Shown: positions 1 to 7,654 of the stretch, in pieces | How the letters are laid out: each line of letters opens with the position of its first letter | How positions within the stretch are numbered: position 1 is the stretch's first letter | Translations under genes and position numbers: made by a program | From: Bdellovibrionota bacterium | Lineage (GTDB): Bacteria > Bdellovibrionota > Bacteriovoracia > Bacteriovoracales > Bacteriovoracaceae | Assembly: GCA_030828105.1 (NCBI GenBank) | Contig: JAURDE010000008.1 | Coordinates: forward strand, 1 to 34,124 | DNA: 34,124 nucleotides | Direction: 5' to 3' | Notes under the pieces: model-generated | The model's database searches: none | What the model was told of the DNA's origin: nothing | What the model saw: the letters and a program-made list of their open reading frames with translations, nothing else

Positions 1-473
1 CCCATAACGGTGACAACTATGATCGCCCCATGCTTGGCTCATTTTTTAATCGTTTTGGTATCGCTCTGCCAGAAACTCCATGGATTGACTCCACTAGAGA
101 TATAGAGTTTCCTAAAACCATCGTTCAGAAATCCCTGGCGATGCTAGAGTACTCCCACGGCTTCATAAACCCATTTCCTCACCGTGCTCTAACAGATGTA
201 CTTTCTATGCTTAAAATAGCTTCAATCTACAATTTTGACAGAATGGGAGAATTGGCCCAATCACCAAAGGTCCTTTTAGTCGCTAAGCTAAAGGCACCAA
301 ATTGGAAAAATAAGGAAGAAGTAGAAGAGTTTAACAATATTAAAAATAAAGTTTCTAGGGCCAAATTCAAATGGAATCCAGATAGCAAGACTTGGTCTAA
401 AGTATACCCTAAAATCCTTTTAGATGAGAAAAAGGTTGATTTAGAGTTTGAATATACGGTTAAGCCGCTTTAG
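1..473 (+). CDS. DEDDh-family 3'-5' exonuclease, C-terminal part
   Basis: The gene runs in from the left edge: the frame is open from base 3 and the ATG at base 30 is internal. The first codons read H-N-G-D-N-Y-D, the Exo II region of DnaQ/RNase T-like nucleases, carrying the conserved Asp. HRALTD (bases 180-197) is the Exo III motif H-x4-D, which assigns the protein to the DEDDh class. These enzymes remove nucleotides from 3' ends using two metal ions. After the fold comes a basic tail with a KFKWNPDSKTW motif, like the small domain appended to some phage and plasmid exonucleases; that resemblance is from memory. Upstream residues, including the Exo I Asp-Glu, lie outside the window. The last 14 bases overlap the 3' end of the convergent response regulator. 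Confidence 0.8.
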   Translation, partial: HNGDNYDRPMLGSFFNRFGIALPETPWIDSTRDIEFPKTIVQKSLAMLEYSHGFINPFPHRALTDVLSMLKIASIYNFDRMGELAQSPKVLLVAKLKAPNWKNKEEVEEFNNIKNKVSRAKFKWNPDSKTWSKVYPKILLDEKKVDLEFEYTVKPL

Positions 474-864
474 GACTTTGTGCCGAAGTCCAATTCCATC
501 TATCAATGGCCTTTAAAGTTGCATCAATCAAGTGCTCTCTCATATCCTCTTTAGACAAAATAGCATCTGATAGATCCAAATAAATTTCTGGCAGTTCCTG
601 GTTTTCGGCCGCACTCACAAATAACACTGGCATACCATGCCCTATATATTCGCAAAGCTCTAATCCATTCATTCCAGGCATGAAAATGTCCAAAATAACT
701 GCATCAAAATGTTCACCTGAATCTATTTCTGCTTTGGCCTCAAAACCATCATGGGCCTGACAACAATCTACACCTTTTTTTTCAAAAATTTTTGTCATCA
801 AATTCAGTGTGGAGTCGTCATCGTCAACTATTAAAACTGTTTTTAACTTTGATTCACTGGTCAT
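460..864 (-). CDS. Single-domain response regulator (CheY-like receiver)
   Basis: This is a stand-alone receiver domain of 134 residues with no output domain. The acidic pocket is in DDDD (residues 14-17), the phospho-acceptor is Asp59 in VILDIFMPGMNG, the switch Ser is residue 84 and the conserved Lys is residue 105. Such proteins pass phosphate between a histidine kinase and a target protein, or act by binding a partner. No kinase gene is adjacent. A very strong Shine-Dalgarno (GGAGGAGGT) lies 6 bases before the ATG, and a TATAAT hexamer lies at 889-894 without a good -35. The protein ends in Lys-Ala-Ala, as do the membrane-anchored receiver protein and its partner near 10.4-11.3 kb, which raises the possibility of a ClpXP-type C-terminal degron. 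The family call is secure; the signalling pathway is unknown. Confidence 0.9.
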   Translation of the reverse strand: MTSESKLKTVLIVDDDDSTLNLMTKIFEKKGVDCCQAHDGFEAKAEIDSGEHFDAVILDIFMPGMNGLELCEYIGHGMPVLFVSAAENQELPEIYLDLSDAILSKEDMREHLIDATLKAIDRWNWTSAQSPKAA

Positions 865-961
865 ACAAGTACCTCCTCCATATACTTTATTATAATGCTC
901 TTAGACACCTATCTCGAAATACTTTGTTGTCAAGAATTTTAACTAGCATTAAGCTCATAGT

Positions 962-2059
962 ATGATCATATTTAAATGGCTTGTACTTATACTCATATTT
1001 GCTCTTGCAATATTCCTAGTTATTGCTTTTATTCTCTATAAGATCCAAAAAGCGAAGGAAGAAAAAGAGGATCGCTATTTACCTGATTATATAGAAAAGT
1101 TCCCTCCCCCTCAGAGCTATCAAATTATAGGGCGTTCTCCCCTTGACCCGTTAGATGGTTCAGATTGGCCACATATGATGGCAATGATCTCTAAACGTTT
1201 AATAAAACATAAGGTAACAAAAATTGTTCTCATTAATGGAACCTTTATGGGAGAAGATCCTTTTGATCTTTTTCAGGCATTTCCCTACCTGCCCGTCTTT
1301 ATAAAAAATTTTATTATAAGAGTCTCAAATTTTATAAGAGAGTTCATTTTCGCAGACGGGTCCCAATTCTCTCTAAAATACGTTCATTTACTTAAAACTT
1401 CACTAGAAGGCGTTGATGTTAGCTCTTTTACTTGGTCAAGCTCTAACCACCACATAGGGCGTCTGAGAGGGGCCTTTAAACTCCTTGAGCACTTAAGTTC
1501 TTTTGATGATAAACGAATTTTATTGATGGCCCACAGTCATGGTGGTCAATGCCTGGCCCTTCTGACTCAAATTCTGGCCGGAAGATTTGATAGTGATTCT
1601 CTTCAACGCCAAATTGTTAATAAGAAAAAGCTCGATTTTGTTACCTTGGGTATGCCTGCCCGTTATCGTTTTCAGTTAAATGAAAGGATACGACTTCTTA
1701 ATCTTATTAACCATAAAACAGCTCTTCCTTTAGCAGGGCATTTTACTGGAGTCCCTTTTACCAGAGATGGCGATTATCTTCAGCAATGGGGGGTCGAAGG
1801 GAGTGATAACCCTTCACCTATTTTAAAAGACAATCGACTCAATAAAGAGTTAAGCCTCGTCCTAGGTGCAGGAAGTGATCCTTTAAGATGGAAGAAAAAT
1901 ATAAAAAAGAGGTGTAGAGTTCCTAAAGATGGGCATACATATCTTATTGATTATGGTGATCGAGGTTTTTTTATAACAACTTTATTAGGTCACGCGATCT
2001 ATACGAGAAAAAAGGTTATGCTTAAAAACTTTAAACTACTTGTTGATTTTTTCTATTAG
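962..2059 (+). CDS. Membrane-anchored alpha/beta-hydrolase-like protein
   Basis: The N-terminus (residues 1-28) is one strongly hydrophobic segment followed by a basic and acidic stretch, so it is probably a membrane anchor with the bulk of the protein on one face. AHSHGG (about residues 190-195) is a good nucleophile elbow of the G-x-S-x-G type with Ala in the first position, preceded by the beta-strand RILLM. NGTFMGEDPF, around residue 92, could form the oxyanion side of a lipase-like fold. Candidate His residues occur in HTYLIDYGD and GHAIY near the C-terminus. I do not recognise a specific family, and the substrate is unknown; a lipase or esterase acting on lipids is an inference. No Shine-Dalgarno is evident before the ATG. 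The last 29 bases overlap the end of the convergent dnaE2. Confidence 0.6.
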   Translation: MIIFKWLVLILIFALAIFLVIAFILYKIQKAKEEKEDRYLPDYIEKFPPPQSYQIIGRSPLDPLDGSDWPHMMAMISKRLIKHKVTKIVLINGTFMGEDPFDLFQAFPYLPVFIKNFIIRVSNFIREFIFADGSQFSLKYVHLLKTSLEGVDVSSFTWSSSNHHIGRLRGAFKLLEHLSSFDDKRILLMAHSHGGQCLALLTQILAGRFDSDSLQRQIVNKKKLDFVTLGMPARYRFQLNERIRLLNLINHKTALPLAGHFTGVPFTRDGDYLQQWGVEGSDNPSPILKDNRLNKELSLVLGAGSDPLRWKKNIKKRCRVPKDGHTYLIDYGDRGFFITTLLGHAIYTRKKVMLKNFKLLVDFFY

Positions 2060-4955
2060 CAAAGAGTGGCTCTACCGTTTTTATTTTTAAAACCCTAACC
2101 TGTATCGACCCCAATGTCTCTTCTACTACACCCTTTATCAAAAAACTCGACTCCATTTGAAGAAGGTCCTGATATGAAAGATAAACTCCAGGAAAAAAAA
2201 CTGTCTCAAAAATATCAGTTTCATCACTAAAGGTACAAAACATCATTGGGCCTCCACTTGAAGTTCTTACCTTCTTTGATGTTACGTAAAGACCAAAGAG
2301 AACGACTTCTTTACCGATAAAGCATCTTAGATCTTGTGCTCTAACTCTACCTTTTATTGATAGAGCATCTCTATAAAGGGCCCATTCCGGAAAGGATACT
2401 CCTCCTCCTAATAGATCCAACTCGTAATCTATCAGCTCTTTTGGATTGTATTCTTTCATATTAGGAAGAAGTGCTTGATGTGTATTAGATATATGTCCAC
2501 GTTTTTTAGCAAAAAAAGCATATACTCTCCACATTTGATCTACATAGGTTGAGTCTTTTAAAGTAGAAAAGCATCTGGACTTCACTAATACTTTGGCATC
2601 CTCAAAACTGATATCAGTTCTTTCCAAAAGCTCTTCTAGTGATTGATAAGGACGATAGTTTAAAAGCTTTTGAAGTCCTTTTTGAGTCAGTCCTTTAACT
2701 TGGGAAAGTCCTGTTCGAATAAAATCTTTTTGGCCTACAAAATCTTCTAGGCCCTTATTTACATCAGGGGGAAGTATTTTAATATTCATCCTACGGGCCT
2801 CATCTAAATAAGCAAATGTAGAATAATAGCCTCCTCTATTTGATATAACGGCTGCCATAAACTCGGCAGGATAATTGGCCTTTAAATAACATGACTTATA
2901 TGAGACGAGAGCGTAGCTAGCTGAGTGCGCCTTGCAAAAAGAATAACCACTAAAGCTTAAAATCATATCCCAAATTTGATCCAAAATATTTTGAGAAATT
3001 CCTTTTTTAAAAGCTCCTTGATAAAATTGATATTTATAATCTTGTAGTTTTTTCTTTTCATCTTTTTTATCAAGAACTTTTCGAAGGTTATTTCCTTCGG
3101 TGCTTGAAAAATTTGCTAAGGCCATAGCAACTTGAGTGACTTGTTCTTGATAAACAATGATCCCATATGTTTCATCTAATACTGGTTTTAGTAAGGGGTG
3201 AAGATGCCTAAAAGGTTTACCGTGGAGCCTTTGGACAAACTCAAGAGAAAACTGATTGGCCGCAGGCCTTATAATAGAAGACGCGATGACAATATTTTCA
3301 AACTCAGATGTTTTCATCCTTTGTAAAAGCTGTCTCGTCGCTGGGGACTCTATGTAGAAGACACCCATCGTTTGACCTAAAATAAGAAGTTTTTTGGTTT
3401 TATCATCTTCTAGAGGATCAAGGTCCTGGTATCTATAACATTTATTATGATTTTTATTCACTGCTGTAATGGTATCCCTGATAACTGCAAGGGAACGATT
3501 GCCAAGAAGATCGATTTTTACGAGCCCTGCTTTCTCCGCTTGTCTTTTTTCCCATTGAATGACAGGAAGACCTTTAGGAGTGAGTTGAAGTGGAACATAA
3601 TGGGATATGGGGTTTGGAGTAATGACAACTCCTCCGGGGTGAACGGAGAGGGTTTTAAAAAAGCCTTGAATCCTTTGGGCGTGAATAACTACATTTTTCC
3701 AGGTTTGATTAAGTTCTACTCTAGGAAAACGATTGAGTACATAATTGATTTCTTGCTCACTTATCCCATAGACTTTAGCTACTTCTCTAATAGAAGATCG
3801 TCCTTGGAGTGTATTATGATTGGAAACCATTGCCACATGGTTTTTATACTTTTCAAAGACATAATCTAGGATGGAATCCCTTTCATCCCACGGAAAATCA
3901 ATATCAATATCAGGAGGATCTACTCTTTCAGGATTTAAAAAACGATCAAAAAAAAGGTTATGTTTAATAGGATCAACGTGGGTAATTTCTAAAAGATAGC
4001 TAACAAGGCTGGAAGCTGCTGAACCTCTCCCACAGGTTCGTGGGGAGTTTTTAACAATATCTTCGACAACAAGGAAATAGGAGCTAAAGCCTTTTTGACA
4101 AATAACAGAGAGTTCGTACTGAAGTCTTTTTTGGGACTTTTTAAAGAGTTCATTTTTATGAGTATATCTTTTTAAAAGCCCCTGTTGTGCTTTTTGATGA
4201 AGAATCATTTTGCAATCCTCTTCACTTTTCCCCTCATAAAGAGGGAAAATTATCTTTTTTGTATACCAATTATACTGGCATCTTTTAGCTACGTTTTGCG
4301 CATTTTTTAGGGCCATAGGGTATGGGGTAAACATTCTGGATAACTCTAACGGTGAGTAGAGCCTGCATTTTTTATTGTAGTAATCAAGATGGGTGCTTGA
4401 GAGAGTACTGTTTTGGTCTATTGCTCTAATCATCTGATAATAAAAATGATCAGTTTCTTTTAAATAATAACCTCTTGTAGAAGCGATAAGAGGAATATTT
4501 CGAGAGTGGGCCCAATAATAGTCTTTTTGGGTAAAAAAACCAGGACAAACTTCATAGAATAGATTTCCCTCGTTAGGAAGACTTGAAAGAATACCCTTAT
4601 CCTCACTAAAAAGGATTCCCTCTTCTAAAAATGAGTTGAGGTACTGAAGAAATGTATCTTGTGACATCTCTTCCATATGAACTTTAGTAAGAAGAATACA
4701 AAGTTTTGAATAACTATATGTTGAAGTACAAAGGCAGACTACTCTCCTTTTATTCCATATGACTTCAGAGCCTATAATGGGAGATATACCATACTCCTTA
4801 GCTGCTTCTAAAAAGAACTGCATCCCATAGAGCCCATTCGTATCTGTAAGAGCGATGGTTTCAAGGGCATTGGCCTTGGCCCATTCACAGATTTCACGGG
4901 GAGTAAGCAGCCCACCCAGGGGAGAATAAGTGGAATGAACACATAATGGAATCAC
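2031..4955 (-). CDS. dnaE2: Error-prone DNA polymerase III alpha-like subunit (DnaE2/ImuC)
   Basis: This is a C-family polymerase of 974 residues, a little short for DnaE2. The order is an N-terminal PHP domain (VHSTYSPLGG, LTDTNG), the polymerase palm with PPDIDIDF (about residues 345-352) giving the paired metal-binding Asp residues, a third catalytic Asp in KIDLLGNRSL (about residue 480), helix-hairpin-helix repeats (SQVKGLTQKGL) and a C-terminal OB fold (EVVLFGLYVTSKKVR). It follows an inactive Y-family protein and sits in the lexA operon, which points to the translesion type rather than the replicative DnaE1. The start is GTG: the preceding gene's stop and this start share one base (TAGTG), with AGGTAGGG just upstream, so translation is probably coupled. 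In this family ImuC makes the lesion-bypass primer extension and thus the induced mutations. Confidence 0.9.
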   Translation of the reverse strand: MIPLCVHSTYSPLGGLLTPREICEWAKANALETIALTDTNGLYGMQFFLEAAKEYGISPIIGSEVIWNKRRVVCLCTSTYSYSKLCILLTKVHMEEMSQDTFLQYLNSFLEEGILFSEDKGILSSLPNEGNLFYEVCPGFFTQKDYYWAHSRNIPLIASTRGYYLKETDHFYYQMIRAIDQNSTLSSTHLDYYNKKCRLYSPLELSRMFTPYPMALKNAQNVAKRCQYNWYTKKIIFPLYEGKSEEDCKMILHQKAQQGLLKRYTHKNELFKKSQKRLQYELSVICQKGFSSYFLVVEDIVKNSPRTCGRGSAASSLVSYLLEITHVDPIKHNLFFDRFLNPERVDPPDIDIDFPWDERDSILDYVFEKYKNHVAMVSNHNTLQGRSSIREVAKVYGISEQEINYVLNRFPRVELNQTWKNVVIHAQRIQGFFKTLSVHPGGVVITPNPISHYVPLQLTPKGLPVIQWEKRQAEKAGLVKIDLLGNRSLAVIRDTITAVNKNHNKCYRYQDLDPLEDDKTKKLLILGQTMGVFYIESPATRQLLQRMKTSEFENIVIASSIIRPAANQFSLEFVQRLHGKPFRHLHPLLKPVLDETYGIIVYQEQVTQVAMALANFSSTEGNNLRKVLDKKDEKKKLQDYKYQFYQGAFKKGISQNILDQIWDMILSFSGYSFCKAHSASYALVSYKSCYLKANYPAEFMAAVISNRGGYYSTFAYLDEARRMNIKILPPDVNKGLEDFVGQKDFIRTGLSQVKGLTQKGLQKLLNYRPYQSLEELLERTDISFEDAKVLVKSRCFSTLKDSTYVDQMWRVYAFFAKKRGHISNTHQALLPNMKEYNPKELIDYELDLLGGGVSFPEWALYRDALSIKGRVRAQDLRCFIGKEVVLFGLYVTSKKVRTSSGGPMMFCTFSDETDIFETVFFPGVYLSYQDLLQMESSFLIKGVVEETLGSIQVRVLKIKTVEPLFANRKNQQVV

Positions 4956-6127
4956 TACCCTACCTCATTTCCATATTTGATGAGACGCTGACCGAACTTA
5001 TTTTTTATGGAATCCATCGTACTTTCAATTTCTTTTGATCCTTGAAAGTGATCTAAAAAAGATAATTGTATTTCATTTTGAATGAGTTCTTTGAAATTTA
5101 CACTTATAAATTGAATTCTCGTTCTTCTTTTGAATAAGTCATAAAAAAGAGAGAGAACGAGAGGTGCTATTTCATAGGAATATTGGGAAGGGTTTTTAAG
5201 TTCTTTCTCTTTCGAAACAAACTTGTAATCAATATAACGAAAGGAGACTTCGATCTTTTGACAAAAAAGACCTTTTTTTCGCAATTTAAATAGGCCAGAT
5301 TCAACAAGAGTAGAAAGGACTTGTCGTAACTTGGGTAAGTCATTGGTATCCTCCTTAAGGTAAGTTTCTTCAAATAAGGCGTGTTCTTTTTTTGGTGGTA
5401 GGACTGGGCTAAAATCAATTCCTTTGGCCATAGATATAATTTCTGTACCTGTTTTCCCAAAGGCAACTTCAAGAGCGTAGGGGCTTAAAGATAAAATATC
5501 CCTAACTTTTTTAAGGTTCAAGTCTTGAAAAAGAGTGTCTTTTTTAACTTTAATAATTTGTCTTACAAGAGGAAGAACTTCAACTGGAAGAGGTGAAAGG
5601 AATTGTTTTTCTTTTCCTTCTTGAATCAAAACAATGTCATCTACCTTAGACTTAGCCGCTACTTTTGAAACAAGTTTATTAATAGAGCTTCCTACTGAAG
5701 GTATAAGACTAAAGTCATTTTTAAGATCAAGTAGTATTTTTTTACCCATATCTCCTTTTTCACCGTAGAGCTTTTCAAGGCCTGTTAGATCTAAATAAGC
5801 ATGACCTGGTTTTTCTACTTCATAGACTGGAGTAAGATTTGAAAGTAATTTGTTTTCAATTTTTCGATTCACTTGATTGACAAGGTCAGGCCTTGGTGGA
5901 AGGACAATAATGTCCTTACAAACCTTTTTGGCCTGAGCAAGGCTCATCCCCTTTTTAAGACCTTCATTTTTAGCCTCAGGCGATACTTCCCACAATAAAG
6001 ACCTTTCTGATTTAACTGGTGCCATAACTACAGGTCTGCCATTTAATGACGGTTCAAGAACCCTCTCGATAGCAATAGAAAAAGCAGTCACATTAAGGTA
6101 AAAAACCTTTCTTTCTAAGGCACACAT
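4955..6127 (-). CDS. imuB: Y-family polymerase homologue lacking catalytic acids (ImuB type)
   Basis: The protein has Y-family architecture (390 residues): palm, GMSLAQAKK finger segment, helix-hairpin-helix around KKVRDILSL, a little-finger domain and a typical DinB-like tail. All three metal ligands are replaced. The first Asp is Asn12 in YLNVTAF, and the Asp-Glu of the S-x-D-E-A-Y-L-D motif is Gly108-His109 in KPGHAYLD. It therefore should not polymerise DNA, matching ImuB, a scaffold that links the error-prone ImuC/DnaE2 to the beta clamp. A candidate clamp-binding motif, QLSFL, is at residues 354-358. It lies between the HNH-like gene (44-base gap) and dnaE2 (1-base overlap). The loss of catalytic residues is read directly; the scaffold role is inferred from the family. 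Confidence 0.88.
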   Translation of the reverse strand: MCALERKVFYLNVTAFSIAIERVLEPSLNGRPVVMAPVKSERSLLWEVSPEAKNEGLKKGMSLAQAKKVCKDIIVLPPRPDLVNQVNRKIENKLLSNLTPVYEVEKPGHAYLDLTGLEKLYGEKGDMGKKILLDLKNDFSLIPSVGSSINKLVSKVAAKSKVDDIVLIQEGKEKQFLSPLPVEVLPLVRQIIKVKKDTLFQDLNLKKVRDILSLSPYALEVAFGKTGTEIISMAKGIDFSPVLPPKKEHALFEETYLKEDTNDLPKLRQVLSTLVESGLFKLRKKGLFCQKIEVSFRYIDYKFVSKEKELKNPSQYSYEIAPLVLSLFYDLFKRRTRIQFISVNFKELIQNEIQLSFLDHFQGSKEIESTMDSIKNKFGQRLIKYGNEVG

Positions 6128-6171
6128 AGCTCATTTCTTCTCTGCAGGTGTTTAAGTTAGTCCAAGTAGGT

Positions 6172-6915
6172 CTAGGGGCTCTTTTGTGAATCCCGTTGTT
6201 TTTTTAATTCTTTAAGTTTTCTATATTGAGATTTTCTGAATTCTCTTTGCTGTTTCTTTTTTTCTTCTAGTTGATCCTTGAACTTTTCTTTCATTTCACG
6301 ACGGTACTCTTTCTGAAGCTCTCTTTGCTTTTCTTTATATGATTCATTTGGTGTTGGAACTTTTTGCTTTGGTCTAAGTTCTTTTGCCTTTTCATAGAGT
6401 TCTTTATCCCATTTTTTCTTCTCAGATGATTTGAGCTGATATAGTTCATCTTCCTTAAGGTTCTCCCTTTTTTCTCTATTCACTTGTCTTGTTTTTTCTT
6501 TTTTCTTTTTTATCTTATTAAGCTCTCTTTCTTTTTCTTCTGCAGGTCGATGCGATTCAATCGTTTTTTCTAAAAGCTCTATTGCTTCTTCAAATGATAA
6601 GCTTGGATCTATCATCACCTTTTTTTTATATTTAAAAATAAGATAATCTTTCATTTGGTTGATCATCACACTAAGGGGATCAATAGCAAATTTTTTATAA
6701 AAGCTTAGAGGCCCTATGCGATGAATGGCACTACTTCCGGTCGTATGAAAGGAGTGTTGTAAAGGCAGAACACGATAATCAGAAGGCTTTAAACCTACAC
6801 CTGAAGTATTATCATTTTCACGCACATGATGGGCCACATCCGCTTTTTTCCCCGAAACCAAACAGTTTTTGGTTTGTCGGATCCAATCTAAATATTTTTG
6901 ATTCCTATAAGTCAT
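6172..6915 (-). CDS. HNH/DUF968-like protein with long basic coiled-coil tail, in the lexA-imuB-dnaE2 operon
   Basis: Residues 1-75 resemble the DUF968/HNH nuclease core: YLDWIRQTKNCLVSGKKADVA is followed by His29-His30, a GVGLKPSDY motif, VLPLQH and His54, His57 and His65. In the usual form Cys-x2-Cys and a Cys before the final His pair bind zinc. Here the second Cys is Ser21 and another is Gln53, so the metal site is incomplete and activity is uncertain. Residues 120-247 are almost wholly Lys, Glu, Arg and Gln, predicted as a long charged coiled coil that could bind DNA or partners. The gene starts one base after the lexA stop and precedes imuB, the position ImuA holds in classical mutagenesis cassettes. 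A role as an alternative mutasome component is inference from position. The family call is moderately sure. Confidence 0.72.
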   Translation of the reverse strand: MTYRNQKYLDWIRQTKNCLVSGKKADVAHHVRENDNTSGVGLKPSDYRVLPLQHSFHTTGSSAIHRIGPLSFYKKFAIDPLSVMINQMKDYLIFKYKKKVMIDPSLSFEEAIELLEKTIESHRPAEEKERELNKIKKKKEKTRQVNREKRENLKEDELYQLKSSEKKKWDKELYEKAKELRPKQKVPTPNESYKEKQRELQKEYRREMKEKFKDQLEEKKKQQREFRKSQYRKLKELKKQRDSQKSP

Positions 6916-6916
6916 C

Positions 6917-7510
6917 CTAGTATTTCCTTACAAGGCCTGTAACTATTCCTTCAAGTGAAAAGTTACCTTTTTCAACAATAATAGGATCTAGCTCTTTATT
7001 TCTTGGATGCAACTCAACCCTATTTTTTCGATAATAATATTTCTTTACAGTGGCCCCTCCCTCTATTAAAGCAACGACTGTTTGACCATCACGGGCCTCC
7101 TTTTGAGACTTCACGACAATGACATCTCCGTCCATAATACAGTCTTCAATCATTGAGTTTCCTCTCACATAAAGAGCAAAATATTTTCCCTTTCCAATCA
7201 TATCTTGGGGAACAGAAATCAGTTCGTAGTCTTGATTAGAGTCAGTATCGAGAGGTGCACCTGCAGCGACTTCTCCTAGCAAGGGGATTTGAATCATATT
7301 CTCGGGTCTTTCAATGAGCTCAATTACGCCGGACTCGTTATTTTTAAGAAGGCCAGCATTTTTGAGATATTTCACGTAGTCTTGGATAGAGGCCTTTGAC
7401 TTAAGCCCAAAGTGGTTTTGAATCTCGCTATAACTCGGAGATCTATTATGAACGGCAAAAAAGTTTATAATGAAATCAAAAACTTCTTTTTGCTTTTTTG
7501 TTAGGGCCAT
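6917..7510 (-). CDS. lexA: LexA SOS repressor/autoprotease
   Basis: The protein has an N-terminal winged helix (LTKKQKEVFDFI to about residue 65) and a C-terminal S24 peptidase domain. Starting at ATG 7510, the cleavage dipeptide is Ala83-Gly84 (VAAGAP), the nucleophile is Ser119 (RGNSM) and the general base is Lys156 (ATVKKY). The last two have exactly the E. coli LexA numbers, which supports this start. In-frame upstream starts exist at 7525 (ATG) and 7540 (TTG), but they overlap the operator half-sites, and AAAAGGT precedes 7510 at good spacing. It heads the operon with the HNH-like gene, imuB and dnaE2, so DNA damage should relieve repression of the whole set. Autoregulation through the repeated CATAC half-sites just upstream is inferred. 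Confidence 0.96.
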   Translation of the reverse strand: MALTKKQKEVFDFIINFFAVHNRSPSYSEIQNHFGLKSKASIQDYVKYLKNAGLLKNNESGVIELIERPENMIQIPLLGEVAAGAPLDTDSNQDYELISVPQDMIGKGKYFALYVRGNSMIEDCIMDGDVIVVKSQKEARDGQTVVALIEGGATVKKYYYRKNRVELHPRNKELDPIIVEKGNFSLEGIVTGLVRKY

Positions 7511-7522
7511 AGTTACCTTTTC

Positions 7523-7570
7523 CATACGTTTTCCATACAATCAGCATACCGTATGTATTTCGTATGTAAA
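7523..7570 (-). promoter_or_regulatory. lexA promoter with five CATAC/GTATG half-sites on an 11-bp period
   Basis: On the plus strand CATAC occurs at 7523, 7534 and 7545 and GTATG at 7551 and 7562. The spacing is exactly 11 bases between like-oriented sites, and a CATAC-N-GTATG palindrome is centred on 7550. Read on the minus strand, TTTACA (7565-7570) and TATGCT (7543-7548) are 16 bases apart and form a plausible promoter with the palindrome inside it. This is the layout expected of a LexA autorepression operator. The sequence does not match the E. coli box, nor the TTAC-N3-GTAA box I recall for Bdellovibrio. The repeats are read directly; binding by LexA is inferred. Confidence 0.65.
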
Positions 7571-7654
7571 CATTTTTTTATACCAACATAGCAAAACCAC
7601 ATATTATCAATAGCTTATGACTTTAAAGCAAAAGTTACATAGAAAAAAATTTCG

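Noticed and set aside
928-933. Consensus TTGACA on the minus strand before the response regulator
   Set aside because: The nearest TATAAT (889-894) is 33 bases away, too far to form a promoter with it.
3447-3869. Plus-strand reading frame inside dnaE2
   Set aside because: It lies opposite the polymerase active-site region, which is fully conserved on the minus strand. It is a shadow.
4955-6127. Active DinB (Pol IV) polymerase
   Set aside because: The three metal-binding acids are replaced (Asn12, Gly108, His109), and its neighbour is DnaE2, so ImuB is the better call.
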